Positions 47,905 to 56,271 of a DNA stretch of 64,000 nt are shown here, in pieces; within the stretch, counting starts at the first letter, position 1, and the number at the start of each line of letters is the position of its first letter. The stretch is from Bacteroidia bacterium (lineage in GTDB: Bacteria > Bacteroidota > Bacteroidia > Palsa-965): NCBI GenBank assembly GCA_023151315.1, contig JAKLJE010000010.1, positions 62,001-126,000 of the forward strand, read 5' to 3'. The position numbers and the translations under genes are program-made. Under the pieces are notes generated by a model. That model was given only the letters and a program-made list of their open reading frames with translations, was not told the origin of the DNA and ran no database searches.

Positions 47905-48779
47905 TGAAAAAATATTTTCTGTTCTGTGCGGTATTAGTGAGTGCAGTTTGCTCTGCACAAACCACGCCGTGGGAAACAGTGGCGCCGCCCGAATCTCCGA
48001 TATTCACCGACATCAAAGATGCTGCACGTACTGCAGGTTCCGCTTACAGAATGGAGTTGACCGGGCCTGAATTGCTTCATGATAAGAAGCAGCTTGCGAA
48101 GTTGCCTGAACTCAAATCGCTTATGGCGTTGCGTTTGATCAATAACGATCTGACCAGATTACCTTCAGGAATGTTATCGCTGAATGCGCTTGTTTATTTT
48201 TCTTCCAATGGAAATCCGTTGACGGAATTGTCTGATTCATTGGGAATGTGGGGAAATCTCAAGTTCATTGAGTTTTATAAAACAGCGTTTGATACAGTTC
48301 CTGAAGGAGTTTATGGGCTGAACAGACTTACATCGTTTACGATCGGTTCGAATACCGATACGCTGCACTTCACATCTTCGTTGAAATATTGGGCGAAGAA
48401 TCTGACGGAATTCAGAATATACAATTCCGTTCTCGATACTATTCCTGCAGAATTTTCTCTGCTCACTAAACTTCAGAAAGTTGTGTTGTACAAATGCAGA
48501 CTCGACAGCATTCCGAAAGTTATTTATCCGTTGAATCAACTCAGTGAACTCTGGCTGGATAGTAATAACATTGCTTCTGTTCCGAGAGATATAGCAGCGC
48601 TTCAGGGACTCACATATCTTTCGCTGAGAGGAAATCGGATTACGAAAATGCCAAGTACTTTAAGTTTCATGAAGAATCTGGTTGTTCTCGATTTACGCGG
48701 TAATCCGATTGAAGTATACGAAGTCCGAATTGCGGAGGCTATGCTGCCGAATTGCCGCGTTCTTTCTGATCACAAGTGA
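47904..48779 (+). CDS. Secreted leucine-rich-repeat protein
   Basis: 291 residues from ATG 47904, overlapping the previous stop by one base (TGATG). Signal peptide MKKYFLFCAVLVSAVCSAQ. About eight repeats of the LxxLxLxxNxLxxLP type (LMALRLINNDLTRLPSG, LWLDSNNIASVPRDIAAL, LVVLDLRGNPIEVYE). It has no sorting domain, so it is probably periplasmic or released. Likely a binding protein; partner unknown. Cotranscription with the GH18-like gene is probable. Confidence 0.85.
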   Translation: MKKYFLFCAVLVSAVCSAQTTPWETVAPPESPIFTDIKDAARTAGSAYRMELTGPELLHDKKQLAKLPELKSLMALRLINNDLTRLPSGMLSLNALVYFSSNGNPLTELSDSLGMWGNLKFIEFYKTAFDTVPEGVYGLNRLTSFTIGSNTDTLHFTSSLKYWAKNLTEFRIYNSVLDTIPAEFSLLTKLQKVVLYKCRLDSIPKVIYPLNQLSELWLDSNNIASVPRDIAALQGLTYLSLRGNRITKMPSTLSFMKNLVVLDLRGNPIEVYEVRIAEAMLPNCRVLSDHK

Positions 48780-48831
48780 GCTTGTGCAGCTTAATTACGG
48801 TTTCGCTGTGAAATGTGCTTAACTTCGCGCC

Positions 48832-49890
48832 GTGAATAACGAGGAATTATACGAAGAGCTTAATGATGAAAATGCCGAACAGGAATTGTTCGAGCATCAC
48901 CGAATTGTAATTGATCCCGGTCAACAGCAAATACGGATTGATAAGTTTCTTCAGAACCGCTTGGGCGGACAGATATCCCGTACCAAGATTCAGGCAGGTG
49001 CAGAGGCCGGTAATCTCCTCGTTAACGATAAGCCGGTTAAGTCGAGTTACAAGATCAAGCCTAAGGATGTAATTACAGTCTTGTTACCGCATCCTCCTAA
49101 GGAAAATTACCTTGTGCCGGAAGAAATGCCGCTTGATATCATGTATGAGGATAATGAAATCATCATTCTTAATAAGCAGTCGGGTCTTGTTGTGCATCCT
49201 GGTCATGGTAATCTGACCGGAACTTTGGTGAACGGATTGCTATGGCATTTTCTGCATTTGCCTAAAGCAGATAACGATCTGCGTCCGGGACTTGTTCATC
49301 GTTTAGACAAAGACACAACCGGCGTAATGGTAATAGCAAAGTCGGAATATTCACTTGCATTTCTTGCACGTCAGTTTTTCGAACGAACCAACGACAGAAA
49401 GTATCTTGCATTGGTGTGGGGTGATTTTGAAACGGACAGTGGAACAATCACGGGTCATTTGGGCAGAAGTGCGAAAGATCGTCGAGTGCAGGAAGTTTTT
49501 CCGGATGGTGATCAGGGGCGGCACGCAGTAACACATTGGAAAGTTGTGGAGCGTTTCGGTTATGTGACCTTAGTGGAATGTAAGCTTGAAACCGGTCGTA
49601 CCCACCAGATACGTGCGCATATGAAGTATATAGGACATCCTTTATTCAATGATGCGATGTACGGCGGAGATGTGATCAGAAAAGGACCATCGTACTCGAA
49701 GTACAAGCAATTCGTTGATAATTGTTTTGCAATTTGTCCGCGACAAGCATTACATGCACGCTTACTTACCATTCAGCATCCGATTACGAAAGAATGGATG
49801 GAATTCAACTCCGAATTACCTTCAGATATGCAAGCGGTGATTGAAAAGTGGCGTGGTTATGTACAGAACCGTCCTCACGAAACGGAGTAA
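48832..49890 (+). CDS. RluD-like large-subunit rRNA pseudouridine synthase
   Basis: 352 residues from GTG 48832; no ATG occurs in frame near the N terminus. An S4 RNA-binding domain (about 30-90: IRIDKFLQNRLGGQISRTKIQ) precedes the catalytic domain with HRLDKDTTGVMV, catalytic Asp159, and TGRTHQIRAHMKYIGHPL. This is the RluD/RluC form that makes pseudouridines in 23S rRNA. The acidic N-terminal extension of about 25 residues is unusual. TAACTTCG ends four bases before the GTG, hinting at a very short leader. It ends 9 bases from the convergent methyltransferase. Confidence 0.93.
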   Translation: MNNEELYEELNDENAEQELFEHHRIVIDPGQQQIRIDKFLQNRLGGQISRTKIQAGAEAGNLLVNDKPVKSSYKIKPKDVITVLLPHPPKENYLVPEEMPLDIMYEDNEIIILNKQSGLVVHPGHGNLTGTLVNGLLWHFLHLPKADNDLRPGLVHRLDKDTTGVMVIAKSEYSLAFLARQFFERTNDRKYLALVWGDFETDSGTITGHLGRSAKDRRVQEVFPDGDQGRHAVTHWKVVERFGYVTLVECKLETGRTHQIRAHMKYIGHPLFNDAMYGGDVIRKGPSYSKYKQFVDNCFAICPRQALHARLLTIQHPITKEWMEFNSELPSDMQAVIEKWRGYVQNRPHETE

Positions 49891-49899
49891 AGCACGATC

Positions 49900-50517
49900 T
49901 TACTTTTTTCTGAAACTGCAGAATTGAAAGTTCTGAACAGTGTTGAAAGGCGTTGCGTGCTCTTCGCGTACACATCTAACACGATCAAAGTTTTCATTGA
50001 ATCGGTCAGACATGGAAGTTTCCGTGTACTGTTTAATTTCCAATCCGCTGCACTTAGTCGGGCCGGATTCAGAAAACGTTCCGAGAACGAGAAATCCATT
50101 GGCGGAGATTGACTCAGACGTTAATGCAACATACTTGCTGATTTTTTCGTCAGTCGTGAGAAAATGGAACGCTGCACGATCATGCCAGAAATCAAATTTC
50201 ACTTTGGGCTTGAAATCGAGTACGTCTGATACAACCCAATTCACCTGAGAAGCTTTGTCACCAAGTCGTGATTTGGCACGTTCCAAAGCAGCACCGGAAA
50301 TGTCGAGCACCCAAATGTTACGATAGCCCTTTTCCAGCAAGACATCAACAAAGCGACTGTCACCGGCACCCACATCAATGATATTTGCATCGAGTGGCAA
50401 GTTGAAGAGTTCGAGAAACTCAACTGAAGTTTTAGGATATTCCTGAAACCAGCTGACTTCATTGTAAGCTTTTGTTGTGAAGACTTTTTCCCAATGATGT
50501 TTGATTCCGGTTTCCAT
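49900..50517 (-). CDS. Class I SAM-dependent methyltransferase at the end of the sulfur operon
   Basis: 205 residues. Typical type-11/12 fold: HHWEKVFTTKAYNEVSWFQ at the start, SAM motif I IIDVGAGDSRFVDVLLEKG, motif II WVLDISGAALERAK and post-motif FDFWHDRAAFHFLTT. The substrate is not evident. It lies 12 bases after the second YeeE/YedE gene on the same strand, and no promoter is visible in that gap, so it is probably part of the sulfur operon. A thiol or sulfide acceptor is possible but is only inferred from position. Confidence 0.85.
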   Translation of the reverse strand: METGIKHHWEKVFTTKAYNEVSWFQEYPKTSVEFLELFNLPLDANIIDVGAGDSRFVDVLLEKGYRNIWVLDISGAALERAKSRLGDKASQVNWVVSDVLDFKPKVKFDFWHDRAAFHFLTTDEKISKYVALTSESISANGFLVLGTFSESGPTKCSGLEIKQYTETSMSDRFNENFDRVRCVREEHATPFNTVQNFQFCSFRKK

Positions 50518-50528
50518 AAATCTGAATA

Positions 50529-51026
50529 TTAATGTGGTAATTTATCTCGCAGCAATCCGTACACCCATGTGCCAGCAACTGCGCTGAGCAGTGTAACCGC
50601 AATCACTGTCGCTCCGCTTCCGATTTGTGCATACAACGGACCCGGACATGCTCCGGTAATTGCCCATCCTAGCCCAAAGAGTAATCCTCCGATAATTTGT
50701 CCCTTGTTAAATGTGCGCGGATGAAATTCGATTTTCTCTCCGTAAATCGTTTTGATGTTTAATTTCTTGATTGCCCAAACTGAAATTATTCCGACGACTA
50801 CTGCGCTTCCGATTACTCCGTACATATGAAAGGATTGAAACCGGAACATCTCCTGAATGCGAAACCAACTTATGATCTCAGCTTTTACAAATACAATCCC
50901 GAACGCAATTCCAACTGCAGTGTATTTAAGGTTGTGATACCATTTATGTTGCAGTTGACTTTCATTAATACAAATCGCATCCAGTGAACGGGTTTCAAAG
51001 TCTTTATTCTCTTCTGTATTGCTCAT
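50529..51026 (-). CDS. YeeE/YedE-family sulfur transporter subunit 2
   Basis: 165 residues, about four membrane helices plus the signature GLGWAITGACPGPLYAQIGSG, where the Cys of GACPGP is the residue thought to relay thiosulfate-type sulfur in YeeE. Together with the gene four bases upstream it makes a two-part form of the longer, single-chain YeeE. Expected in the inner membrane, moving thiosulfate or persulfide sulfur across. The N-terminal 30 residues are polar. Confidence 0.88.
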   Translation of the reverse strand: MSNTEENKDFETRSLDAICINESQLQHKWYHNLKYTAVGIAFGIVFVKAEIISWFRIQEMFRFQSFHMYGVIGSAVVVGIISVWAIKKLNIKTIYGEKIEFHPRTFNKGQIIGGLLFGLGWAITGACPGPLYAQIGSGATVIAVTLLSAVAGTWVYGLLRDKLPH

Positions 51027-51030
51027 AAGA

Positions 51031-51594
51031 TTACAATGAAAGTATTAACGGAAGGATCAAATTAGCCATCAGAATGCCGCCGATCATGAAACAGCACGTC
51101 GCAATCAACGAAGGCCACTGTAGTGTTGAAAGCCCCATAATGGAATGTCCGCTTGTACATCCGCCTGCATAGCGTGTGCCGAATCCGATCAGGAAACCGC
51201 CGCCCACCATCATGATGAGTCCGCGCAAGCTGAAAAGTGATTCCCAGTTCATAATTTGTGTTGGAACGAGTTTCTTATAATCAGTAATACCGTAGGAACT
51301 GAGTTCGTTTTTCAGATCCTCTGCTACAACCATGGGTTCTGGATTTTCCAGAAGGCTCATCGCTAAAAAACCTCCGGTTGTGATCCCGCCAACAAAAAAC
51401 AGATTCCATATTTCTTTCTTCCAGTCATACTGAAAAAAAGGAATGCGGGCAGGAATACACGCAGCACAAATGTGTCTTAACGAAGAAGAAATTCCGAAGC
51501 TTTTGTTGCCCAGTATGAGCAATGCGGGAACTGTAAGTCCGATTAGCGGTCCTGCAATATACCAGGGCCAAGGTTGTTTAAAGAATTCAATCAT
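51031..51594 (-). CDS. YeeE/YedE-family sulfur transporter subunit 1
   Basis: 187 residues with membrane helices at about 12-30, 64-82, 128-150 and 160-182. The conserved segment [20 protein letters not shown] carries the family Cys; a second pair sits in ICAACIPAR. It is the first half of a split YeeE/YedE transporter and lies directly downstream of the rhodanese lipoprotein gene, so sulfur delivered by rhodanese may be moved by this pair (inference). Confidence 0.9.
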   Translation of the reverse strand: MIEFFKQPWPWYIAGPLIGLTVPALLILGNKSFGISSSLRHICAACIPARIPFFQYDWKKEIWNLFFVGGITTGGFLAMSLLENPEPMVVAEDLKNELSSYGITDYKKLVPTQIMNWESLFSLRGLIMMVGGGFLIGFGTRYAGGCTSGHSIMGLSTLQWPSLIATCCFMIGGILMANLILPLILSL

Positions 51595-51657
51595 ATGGGT
51601 AGCGTATGAATAAAAATGCGTTCGGCTCTCGTCGAACGCCTAGTGAATGCAAATCTA

Positions 51658-52053
51658 CTATTTGTTGTAGGTTTTCTTTACATCTTCCCAGGAACCGCCG
51701 TTGATCACATTAGTGATACCGTTCTGCTCCAGAATTGCTTTCGCCTGTCCGCTACGGTTACCGCTACGGCAGAAAACTACGATCTCTTCTTTGCCTTTGA
51801 ATTCTGCAATGCGGGCCTGCACCTGATCCAGTGGAATATTTACCGCGCCGGTTACACTTCCCTGAGAGAATTCTCCCGGAGTTCGTACATCAACAAAGAA
51901 GATGTTTTTTGCCTTTGTTGTGTCATCAGGTGCTGTACTTACAGTTGTGGATTGAACAGCGGATGTTTTTTCCGAGTTGCCATTAGCGTTAGAGCAGCTT
52001 GCGAAAACTGCACCCAGCGTAATTGCTGCGATTAATATACTTTGCTTTGACAT
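51658..52053 (-). CDS. Rhodanese-domain lipoprotein
   Basis: 131 residues. Lipoprotein signal MSKQSILIAAITLGAVFASC with lipobox Cys20. A single rhodanese domain follows: FVDVRTPGEFSQGSVTGAVNIPL and the active-site loop VVFCRSGNRSGQA (nucleophile Cys). It should carry or transfer sulfane sulfur in the periplasm or at the outer membrane. The ATG overlaps the stop end of the upstream MBL-rhodanese gene by 22 bases, which argues for coupled expression. Confidence 0.92.
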   Translation of the reverse strand: MSKQSILIAAITLGAVFASCSNANGNSEKTSAVQSTTVSTAPDDTTKAKNIFFVDVRTPGEFSQGSVTGAVNIPLDQVQARIAEFKGKEEIVVFCRSGNRSGQAKAILEQNGITNVINGGSWEDVKKTYNK

Positions 52054-53441
52054 ATGTAATCTGTTTTAGGAATTGATGTTTCTGAAATTGATTTGAATCC
52101 GCCTTCTATTTCCGAGAAATTTCTGTATCCTCGGGCCTGAAGTATTGAAGCTGCAATCATACTGCGATATCCTGCAGCGCAGTGAATGAAGAAGTGCTCA
52201 TCGGGATTGATGTCTTTAATCCAGTCGTTGATATACTGCAGTGGTTTACTGTAAGCATCTTCCACGTGTTCAGCAGCGTATTCGCTTTCTTTACGTACAT
52301 CAATCACTTTGATTTTTTCAGCTGCAAATTTATCAGCGAACTGTTGAGCAGAAATTCTGTTTACCGAATCCGATTCTTTTCCGGATTTCTTCCATGTTTC
52401 ATAACCGCCATTGAGGTACCCGAGGACGTTATCAAAACCTACTCGACTGAGTCGGGTAATTACTTCTTCTTCTTTTCCGGGTTCGCATACCAACAGAATC
52501 GGCTGAGAAACGTCTGCAATCATTGCACCCACCCACGGAGCAAAATCTCCGCTGATTCCGATATTCACAGATCTTGGTACAAATCCTTTCCAGAATTCAT
52601 TGTTGGATCGTGTGTCAAGCACAACTGCACCCGTCACTTCAACAGCGGCTTCAAATTCTTCAGCTGATAACGCACGTTTACCTTTTTCCATTACATCATC
52701 AAAACTCCGGTAACCTTTTTTATTCATCATCACATTCAATCCGAAATAGGATGGAGGAGGAGTAAGTCCATCGGTCACAGCCTTAATAAAAGATGCTTTG
52801 TCCGGCTGACGTAATGCGTAGTTCATCTTTTTCTGATTTCCAAGAGAATCTACTGTCTCCTTCATCATGTTTTTTCCGCACGCACTTCCTGCGCCATGTG
52901 CCGGATAAACAGTTACGTCATCAGACAGCGGCATGATTTTGTTCATCAGACTTTCATACAGTAAACCTGCAAGATCTTCCTGCGTCATGTTCGCTGCTTT
53001 CTGAGCCAGATCGGGACGACCAACATCTCCAAGGAAAAGTGTGTCGCCGCTGAACAACGCCTGATCTTTACCGTTTTCGTCAATAAGAAGGTAGCATGTA
53101 CTTTCCATTGTATGACCCGGCGTATGCAGCAACTTCATTTTTACATTACCGAATTCAAGAATCTGTCCGTCTTCCGCACGGAGTATCTCAAAATCCGGTT
53201 TCGCATTGGGACCGTAAACGATTGCTGCACCTGTCTTGCGGCTAAGATCCAGATGACCTGAAACGAAGTCAGCATGGAAATGTGTTTCAAGAATATATTT
53301 CAACTTCACCCCGTCCTTGTTAAGACGATCGATGTAAGGTTGTACTTCGCGAAGCGGATCAATAATCACGGCCTCATTACCGGAGGTGATGTAGTAAGCT
53401 CCTTGTGCAAGGCAGCCGGTGTAGATTTGTTCGATTTTCAT
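52032..53441 (-). CDS. Persulfide-dioxygenase-like metallo-beta-lactamase fold protein with rhodanese domains
   Basis: 469 residues from ATG 53441 (MKIEQIYTGCLAQGAYY). The MBL domain (1-240) has THFHADFVSGH, HTPGHTMEST, SGDTLFLGDVGRPDLA and PAHGAGSACGK, the pattern of ETHE1/CstB-type persulfide dioxygenases; the usual HxHxDH is changed to HFHADF, compatible with a single-iron centre. A degenerate rhodanese region (about 255-365) is followed by an active rhodanese domain with HCAAGYRS near the end. Expected to oxidise persulfides and pass sulfur on. Same domain plan as CstB. Cytoplasmic, no signal peptide. Confidence 0.9.
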   Translation of the reverse strand: MKIEQIYTGCLAQGAYYITSGNEAVIIDPLREVQPYIDRLNKDGVKLKYILETHFHADFVSGHLDLSRKTGAAIVYGPNAKPDFEILRAEDGQILEFGNVKMKLLHTPGHTMESTCYLLIDENGKDQALFSGDTLFLGDVGRPDLAQKAANMTQEDLAGLLYESLMNKIMPLSDDVTVYPAHGAGSACGKNMMKETVDSLGNQKKMNYALRQPDKASFIKAVTDGLTPPPSYFGLNVMMNKKGYRSFDDVMEKGKRALSAEEFEAAVEVTGAVVLDTRSNNEFWKGFVPRSVNIGISGDFAPWVGAMIADVSQPILLVCEPGKEEEVITRLSRVGFDNVLGYLNGGYETWKKSGKESDSVNRISAQQFADKFAAEKIKVIDVRKESEYAAEHVEDAYSKPLQYINDWIKDINPDEHFFIHCAAGYRSMIAASILQARGYRNFSEIEGGFKSISETSIPKTDYICQSKVY

Positions 53442-53476
53442 ATCAGTTACAACTAAAGGTTGGTAGTACAAAGGTC

Positions 53477-53503
53477 GTTACTGCATTGAGAATTGTCAGT
53501 AAC
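53477..53503. promoter_or_regulatory. Inverted GTTACTG repeat upstream of the MBL-rhodanese gene
   Basis: GTTACTG (53477-53483) and CAGTAAC (53497-53503) face each other 13 bases apart, and GTTACA (53508-53513) follows. The similar GTTACAA pair upstream of the TauE gene suggests a shared regulator site. Confidence 0.4.
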
Positions 53504-53515
53504 ATTGGTTACAGG

Positions 53516-54322
53516 CTATTTAACCCCGGGGAACGCTAGTTCCTTCACCAGAATATAGATACCCATAATCAGAATGAAATATCCGAATGCAGGTTTCAGC
53601 TTTTTACCATCGATGCGTTTCGACAATGCGATACCCATAAATCCGCCCGCAATTGCGAAGACTGATACAAGCAGAAGAAACTTCCAGTCTGTATTACTCT
53701 GATGTGATTCTCCAATGAATCCAATCAATGATTTTGCGGCAATGATAACAAGTGAAGTACCAACGGCCATTTTCATTGGAAGTTTACTGAGTATTACAAG
53801 GGCGGGAATGATAAGGAATCCGCCTCCGGCTCCAACTAAACCGGTAAGCGAACCGACTACCAATCCTTCTATAATGATCATCGGATAGTTGAAAGTACGG
53901 ACTGCAGTATCTGATTCTTCTTTGAATTTTACTTTTTTAATCATGCTGTAGGAAGCTGCAATCATCAGTATTGCGAAAAGTGTGAGCATGAAAAGATTCT
54001 TAGTGAATTGGAATTCGCCAATAGAAAAGAAGAGGTCAGGAAGCGCAGGGACGAGCCAGGCACGTGTTGCGAACACAGCGATAATGGAAGGAATCCCGAA
54101 TATTACAGCAGTCTTGATGTCAACAAGCTGACGGCGGAAATAACTTACTGAACTGAATGCACTAGTAATCCCGACAATAAATAGGGAGTAGCCCGTTGCT
54201 GTAACGGTATCCAATCCGAACAGATAATACAGCACAGGGACAGTGAGAATGCTTCCGCCTCCTCCGATCAGCCCTAAGGCGATTCCTATAAAGACAGAAG
54301 CTATGTAACCTGCAATTTCCAT
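53516..54322 (-). CDS. TauE/SafE-family sulfite/sulfonate exporter-like protein
   Basis: 268 residues, eight membrane helices in two repeats with the family Gly-rich starts GLIGGGGSILTVPVL and GLVGAGGGFLIIPAL. The family exports sulfite, sulfoacetate or related anions. It is the first gene of the sulfur block and is followed, 74 bases later, by the persulfide-dioxygenase-like gene, whose product would be sulfite; export of that product is a sensible role (inference). Confidence 0.9.
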   Translation of the reverse strand: MEIAGYIASVFIGIALGLIGGGGSILTVPVLYYLFGLDTVTATGYSLFIVGITSAFSSVSYFRRQLVDIKTAVIFGIPSIIAVFATRAWLVPALPDLFFSIGEFQFTKNLFMLTLFAILMIAASYSMIKKVKFKEESDTAVRTFNYPMIIIEGLVVGSLTGLVGAGGGFLIIPALVILSKLPMKMAVGTSLVIIAAKSLIGFIGESHQSNTDWKFLLLVSVFAIAGGFMGIALSKRIDGKKLKPAFGYFILIMGIYILVKELAFPGVK

Positions 54323-54369
54323 GGTAGCGTATTCGGATGCAAATATCCGACACCTACCGACTTCAGCTT

Positions 54370-54385
54370 GTTACAAAAGTTACAA
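54370..54385. promoter_or_regulatory. GTTACAA direct repeat upstream of the TauE gene
   Basis: GTTACAA at 54370-54376 and again at 54379-54385 (9-base period), 48 bases upstream of the TauE ATG. On the minus strand it reads TTGTAAC twice. Possible site for a regulator of the sulfur block. Confidence 0.4.
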
Positions 54386-54436
54386 TTTCTATGCGTATTG
54401 TGATTTTACCCCAATAGGAGGACCGCAGATTGCCGT

Positions 54437-54892
54437 TTAACGATTTTCTTCAGCATGCCATTCTGCCCAGGAAGTTGGAGTTTCAACAAGTCGGATTGTC
54501 TGCAGAGAAATATTTTCCGGAAATGCACTGTGCAACATGTGAACGAAGTGAGTCAACAGCATTTCACAGGTAGGAGAGAAATTGGTATAATGAACTTTGG
54601 TGTTCTGATCGTTGATGCCGTATTTGTCTTTGTCCTCAATGTTGATCACGGCAGAATGATCGTATTGCGAAATGATTTTCTCCGTTACGATCGCTTTGAT
54701 GTCAGCGAAATCGGCTACCATTCCTGCTTTCGGGTGTCCGGGCTGTTCCAGAGGTTTGCCTGCAACAGTTATTTCTAATGAGTAAGTATGACCATGAAGG
54801 TTCTTGCACAGACCGTCGTGATTGGTCAGGGCATGCGCCATGCTGAATGAGAAAACTTTTGTAACACGGATGGTCGGAAGTCGGTAGCTCAT
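54437..54892 (-). CDS. queD: 6-carboxytetrahydropterin synthase QueD/PTPS family
   Basis: 151 residues. Zinc ligands His20 (SMAHALT), His33 and His35 (NLHGHTY), catalytic Cys29 (GLCKN), and YDHSAVIN. QueD makes 6-carboxy-tetrahydropterin from dihydroneopterin triphosphate, an early step of queuosine synthesis; PTPS relatives make pterin cofactors. No queC or queE is adjacent. It starts two bases after the hemN stop on the same strand. Confidence 0.9.
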   Translation of the reverse strand: MSYRLPTIRVTKVFSFSMAHALTNHDGLCKNLHGHTYSLEITVAGKPLEQPGHPKAGMVADFADIKAIVTEKIISQYDHSAVINIEDKDKYGINDQNTKVHYTNFSPTCEMLLTHFVHMLHSAFPENISLQTIRLVETPTSWAEWHAEENR

Positions 54893-54894
54893 AA

Positions 54895-56271
54895 TTAAGC
54901 AGTTCTGCTGAACATTGTTTTTTCGCCTTTACTTCTGTAAAGACGCGCATCAAAGCATGCTGCAATATTACGAAGGAATGCCTGACCGGTCTCTGTCACC
55001 TCAACGGAATGTTCAGTTACAATGCACAATCCATCTTCTTCGAGTGGCTTTAATAGTTCGAGTGTGGTTTGCAGAAAATCGCACTGATCATTCTCGTTGC
55101 TCCAGTTTGTTTTGTTTCTGCACATGATGTTCAGCACATGTTTACGCAGAATAATATCTTCTGCACTTAACAAATGTCCTCTGTGCAAAGGAAGCTTGTT
55201 TGCATCTATTGCTTCGTTCCACTCTTCAAGCGTTTTCGCATTTTGTGAAAACATGGTTTGAGCATCACTTATAGAGGAAGGTCCGATTCCCAACAATAAA
55301 GGATTATTGTGAGTCGTATAACCCATGAAGTTTCGGTGCAGCGTTCCGTTCTTCACAGCAGTGAAGAGCTCATCATCCGGCAGCGCAAAATGATCCATCC
55401 CGATTTCAATATAACCTGCTTCTTCAAGCATTTCTCTGCCTGTCTCATAAAGATTCCGCTTTACATCTCCATTTGGAAGATCGGCATCTTCGTATCCGCG
55501 TTGTCCGGGTTTCATCCACGGAACGTGGGCGTAAGAATAGAACGCAATGCGATCGGGGCGGATATTCAGAACGTGATTTACTGTTTCACGAATGGTTGCT
55601 TCTGTCTGAAAAGGTAAACCGTAAATGAGATCAAAGTTTACAGAGTTGTATCCCATTGCACGCGCTTCTTCTGTAACACGCTGCACATCTTCCGGTGATT
55701 GAAAGCGATGAATGGCTTTCTGTACTCGCTTATCGAAATCCTGAACGCCCAAACTGATGCGTTTGAATCCTGCATTGAATAAAACACGCAGATGCTCTGT
55801 TGTGGTACTTGCAGGATGTGCTTCAAAACTTAAAGCTGCGTCTTTCTCAATGATCGCAGATGATTCAATTCCGTCAAGCAGAGCTTTCAGGTTTGAAGGA
55901 CTGAAAAATGTTGGTGTTCCGCCTCCGAGATGTAGTTCGGAAATGTGTGGCGTTTCCTCAAGTATATCGAGATACATCGCCCATTCTTTGAGCAGTCGAT
56001 CGATATATGGCTCTTCAACTTTGTGGTTGGTTGTGATACGTGTGTTGCATGCGCAGTAAGTACACAGACTTTCACAGAAAAGAAGATGAACGTACAGGCT
56101 TAATGATTTTCCTCCTGTGAGCCAGGCGTCCTGAATAGCACGTTTCCAAACTTCTTCGTCAGGTGCATCTTTATCCCAGAACGGAACAGTAGGGTAGCTG
56201 GTGTACCGTGGTAATGCCTGATCGTATTTGCGAATCAGTTCTTTGCTTATTGTTTGTGTCGATGACAACAT
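54895..56271 (-). CDS. hemN: Oxygen-independent coproporphyrinogen III dehydrogenase HemN
   Basis: 458 residues. Radical-SAM motif with Cys66, Cys70 and Cys73 (FCESLCTYCAC), then GGGTPTFFSP, FKRISLGVQDF and NFDLIYGLPFQT; a HemN-type C-terminal helical domain follows. It makes protoporphyrinogen for haem without oxygen. The N terminus (LIRKYDQALPRYTSYPTVPFW) is the true-HemN signature rather than that of HemW. It overlaps the upstream TauE-like gene by 25 bases, so haem synthesis is tied to the cbb3 operon. Confidence 0.95.
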   Translation of the reverse strand: MLSSTQTISKELIRKYDQALPRYTSYPTVPFWDKDAPDEEVWKRAIQDAWLTGGKSLSLYVHLLFCESLCTYCACNTRITTNHKVEEPYIDRLLKEWAMYLDILEETPHISELHLGGGTPTFFSPSNLKALLDGIESSAIIEKDAALSFEAHPASTTTEHLRVLFNAGFKRISLGVQDFDKRVQKAIHRFQSPEDVQRVTEEARAMGYNSVNFDLIYGLPFQTEATIRETVNHVLNIRPDRIAFYSYAHVPWMKPGQRGYEDADLPNGDVKRNLYETGREMLEEAGYIEIGMDHFALPDDELFTAVKNGTLHRNFMGYTTHNNPLLLGIGPSSISDAQTMFSQNAKTLEEWNEAIDANKLPLHRGHLLSAEDIILRKHVLNIMCRNKTNWSNENDQCDFLQTTLELLKPLEEDGLCIVTEHSVEVTETGQAFLRNIAACFDARLYRSKGEKTMFSRTA

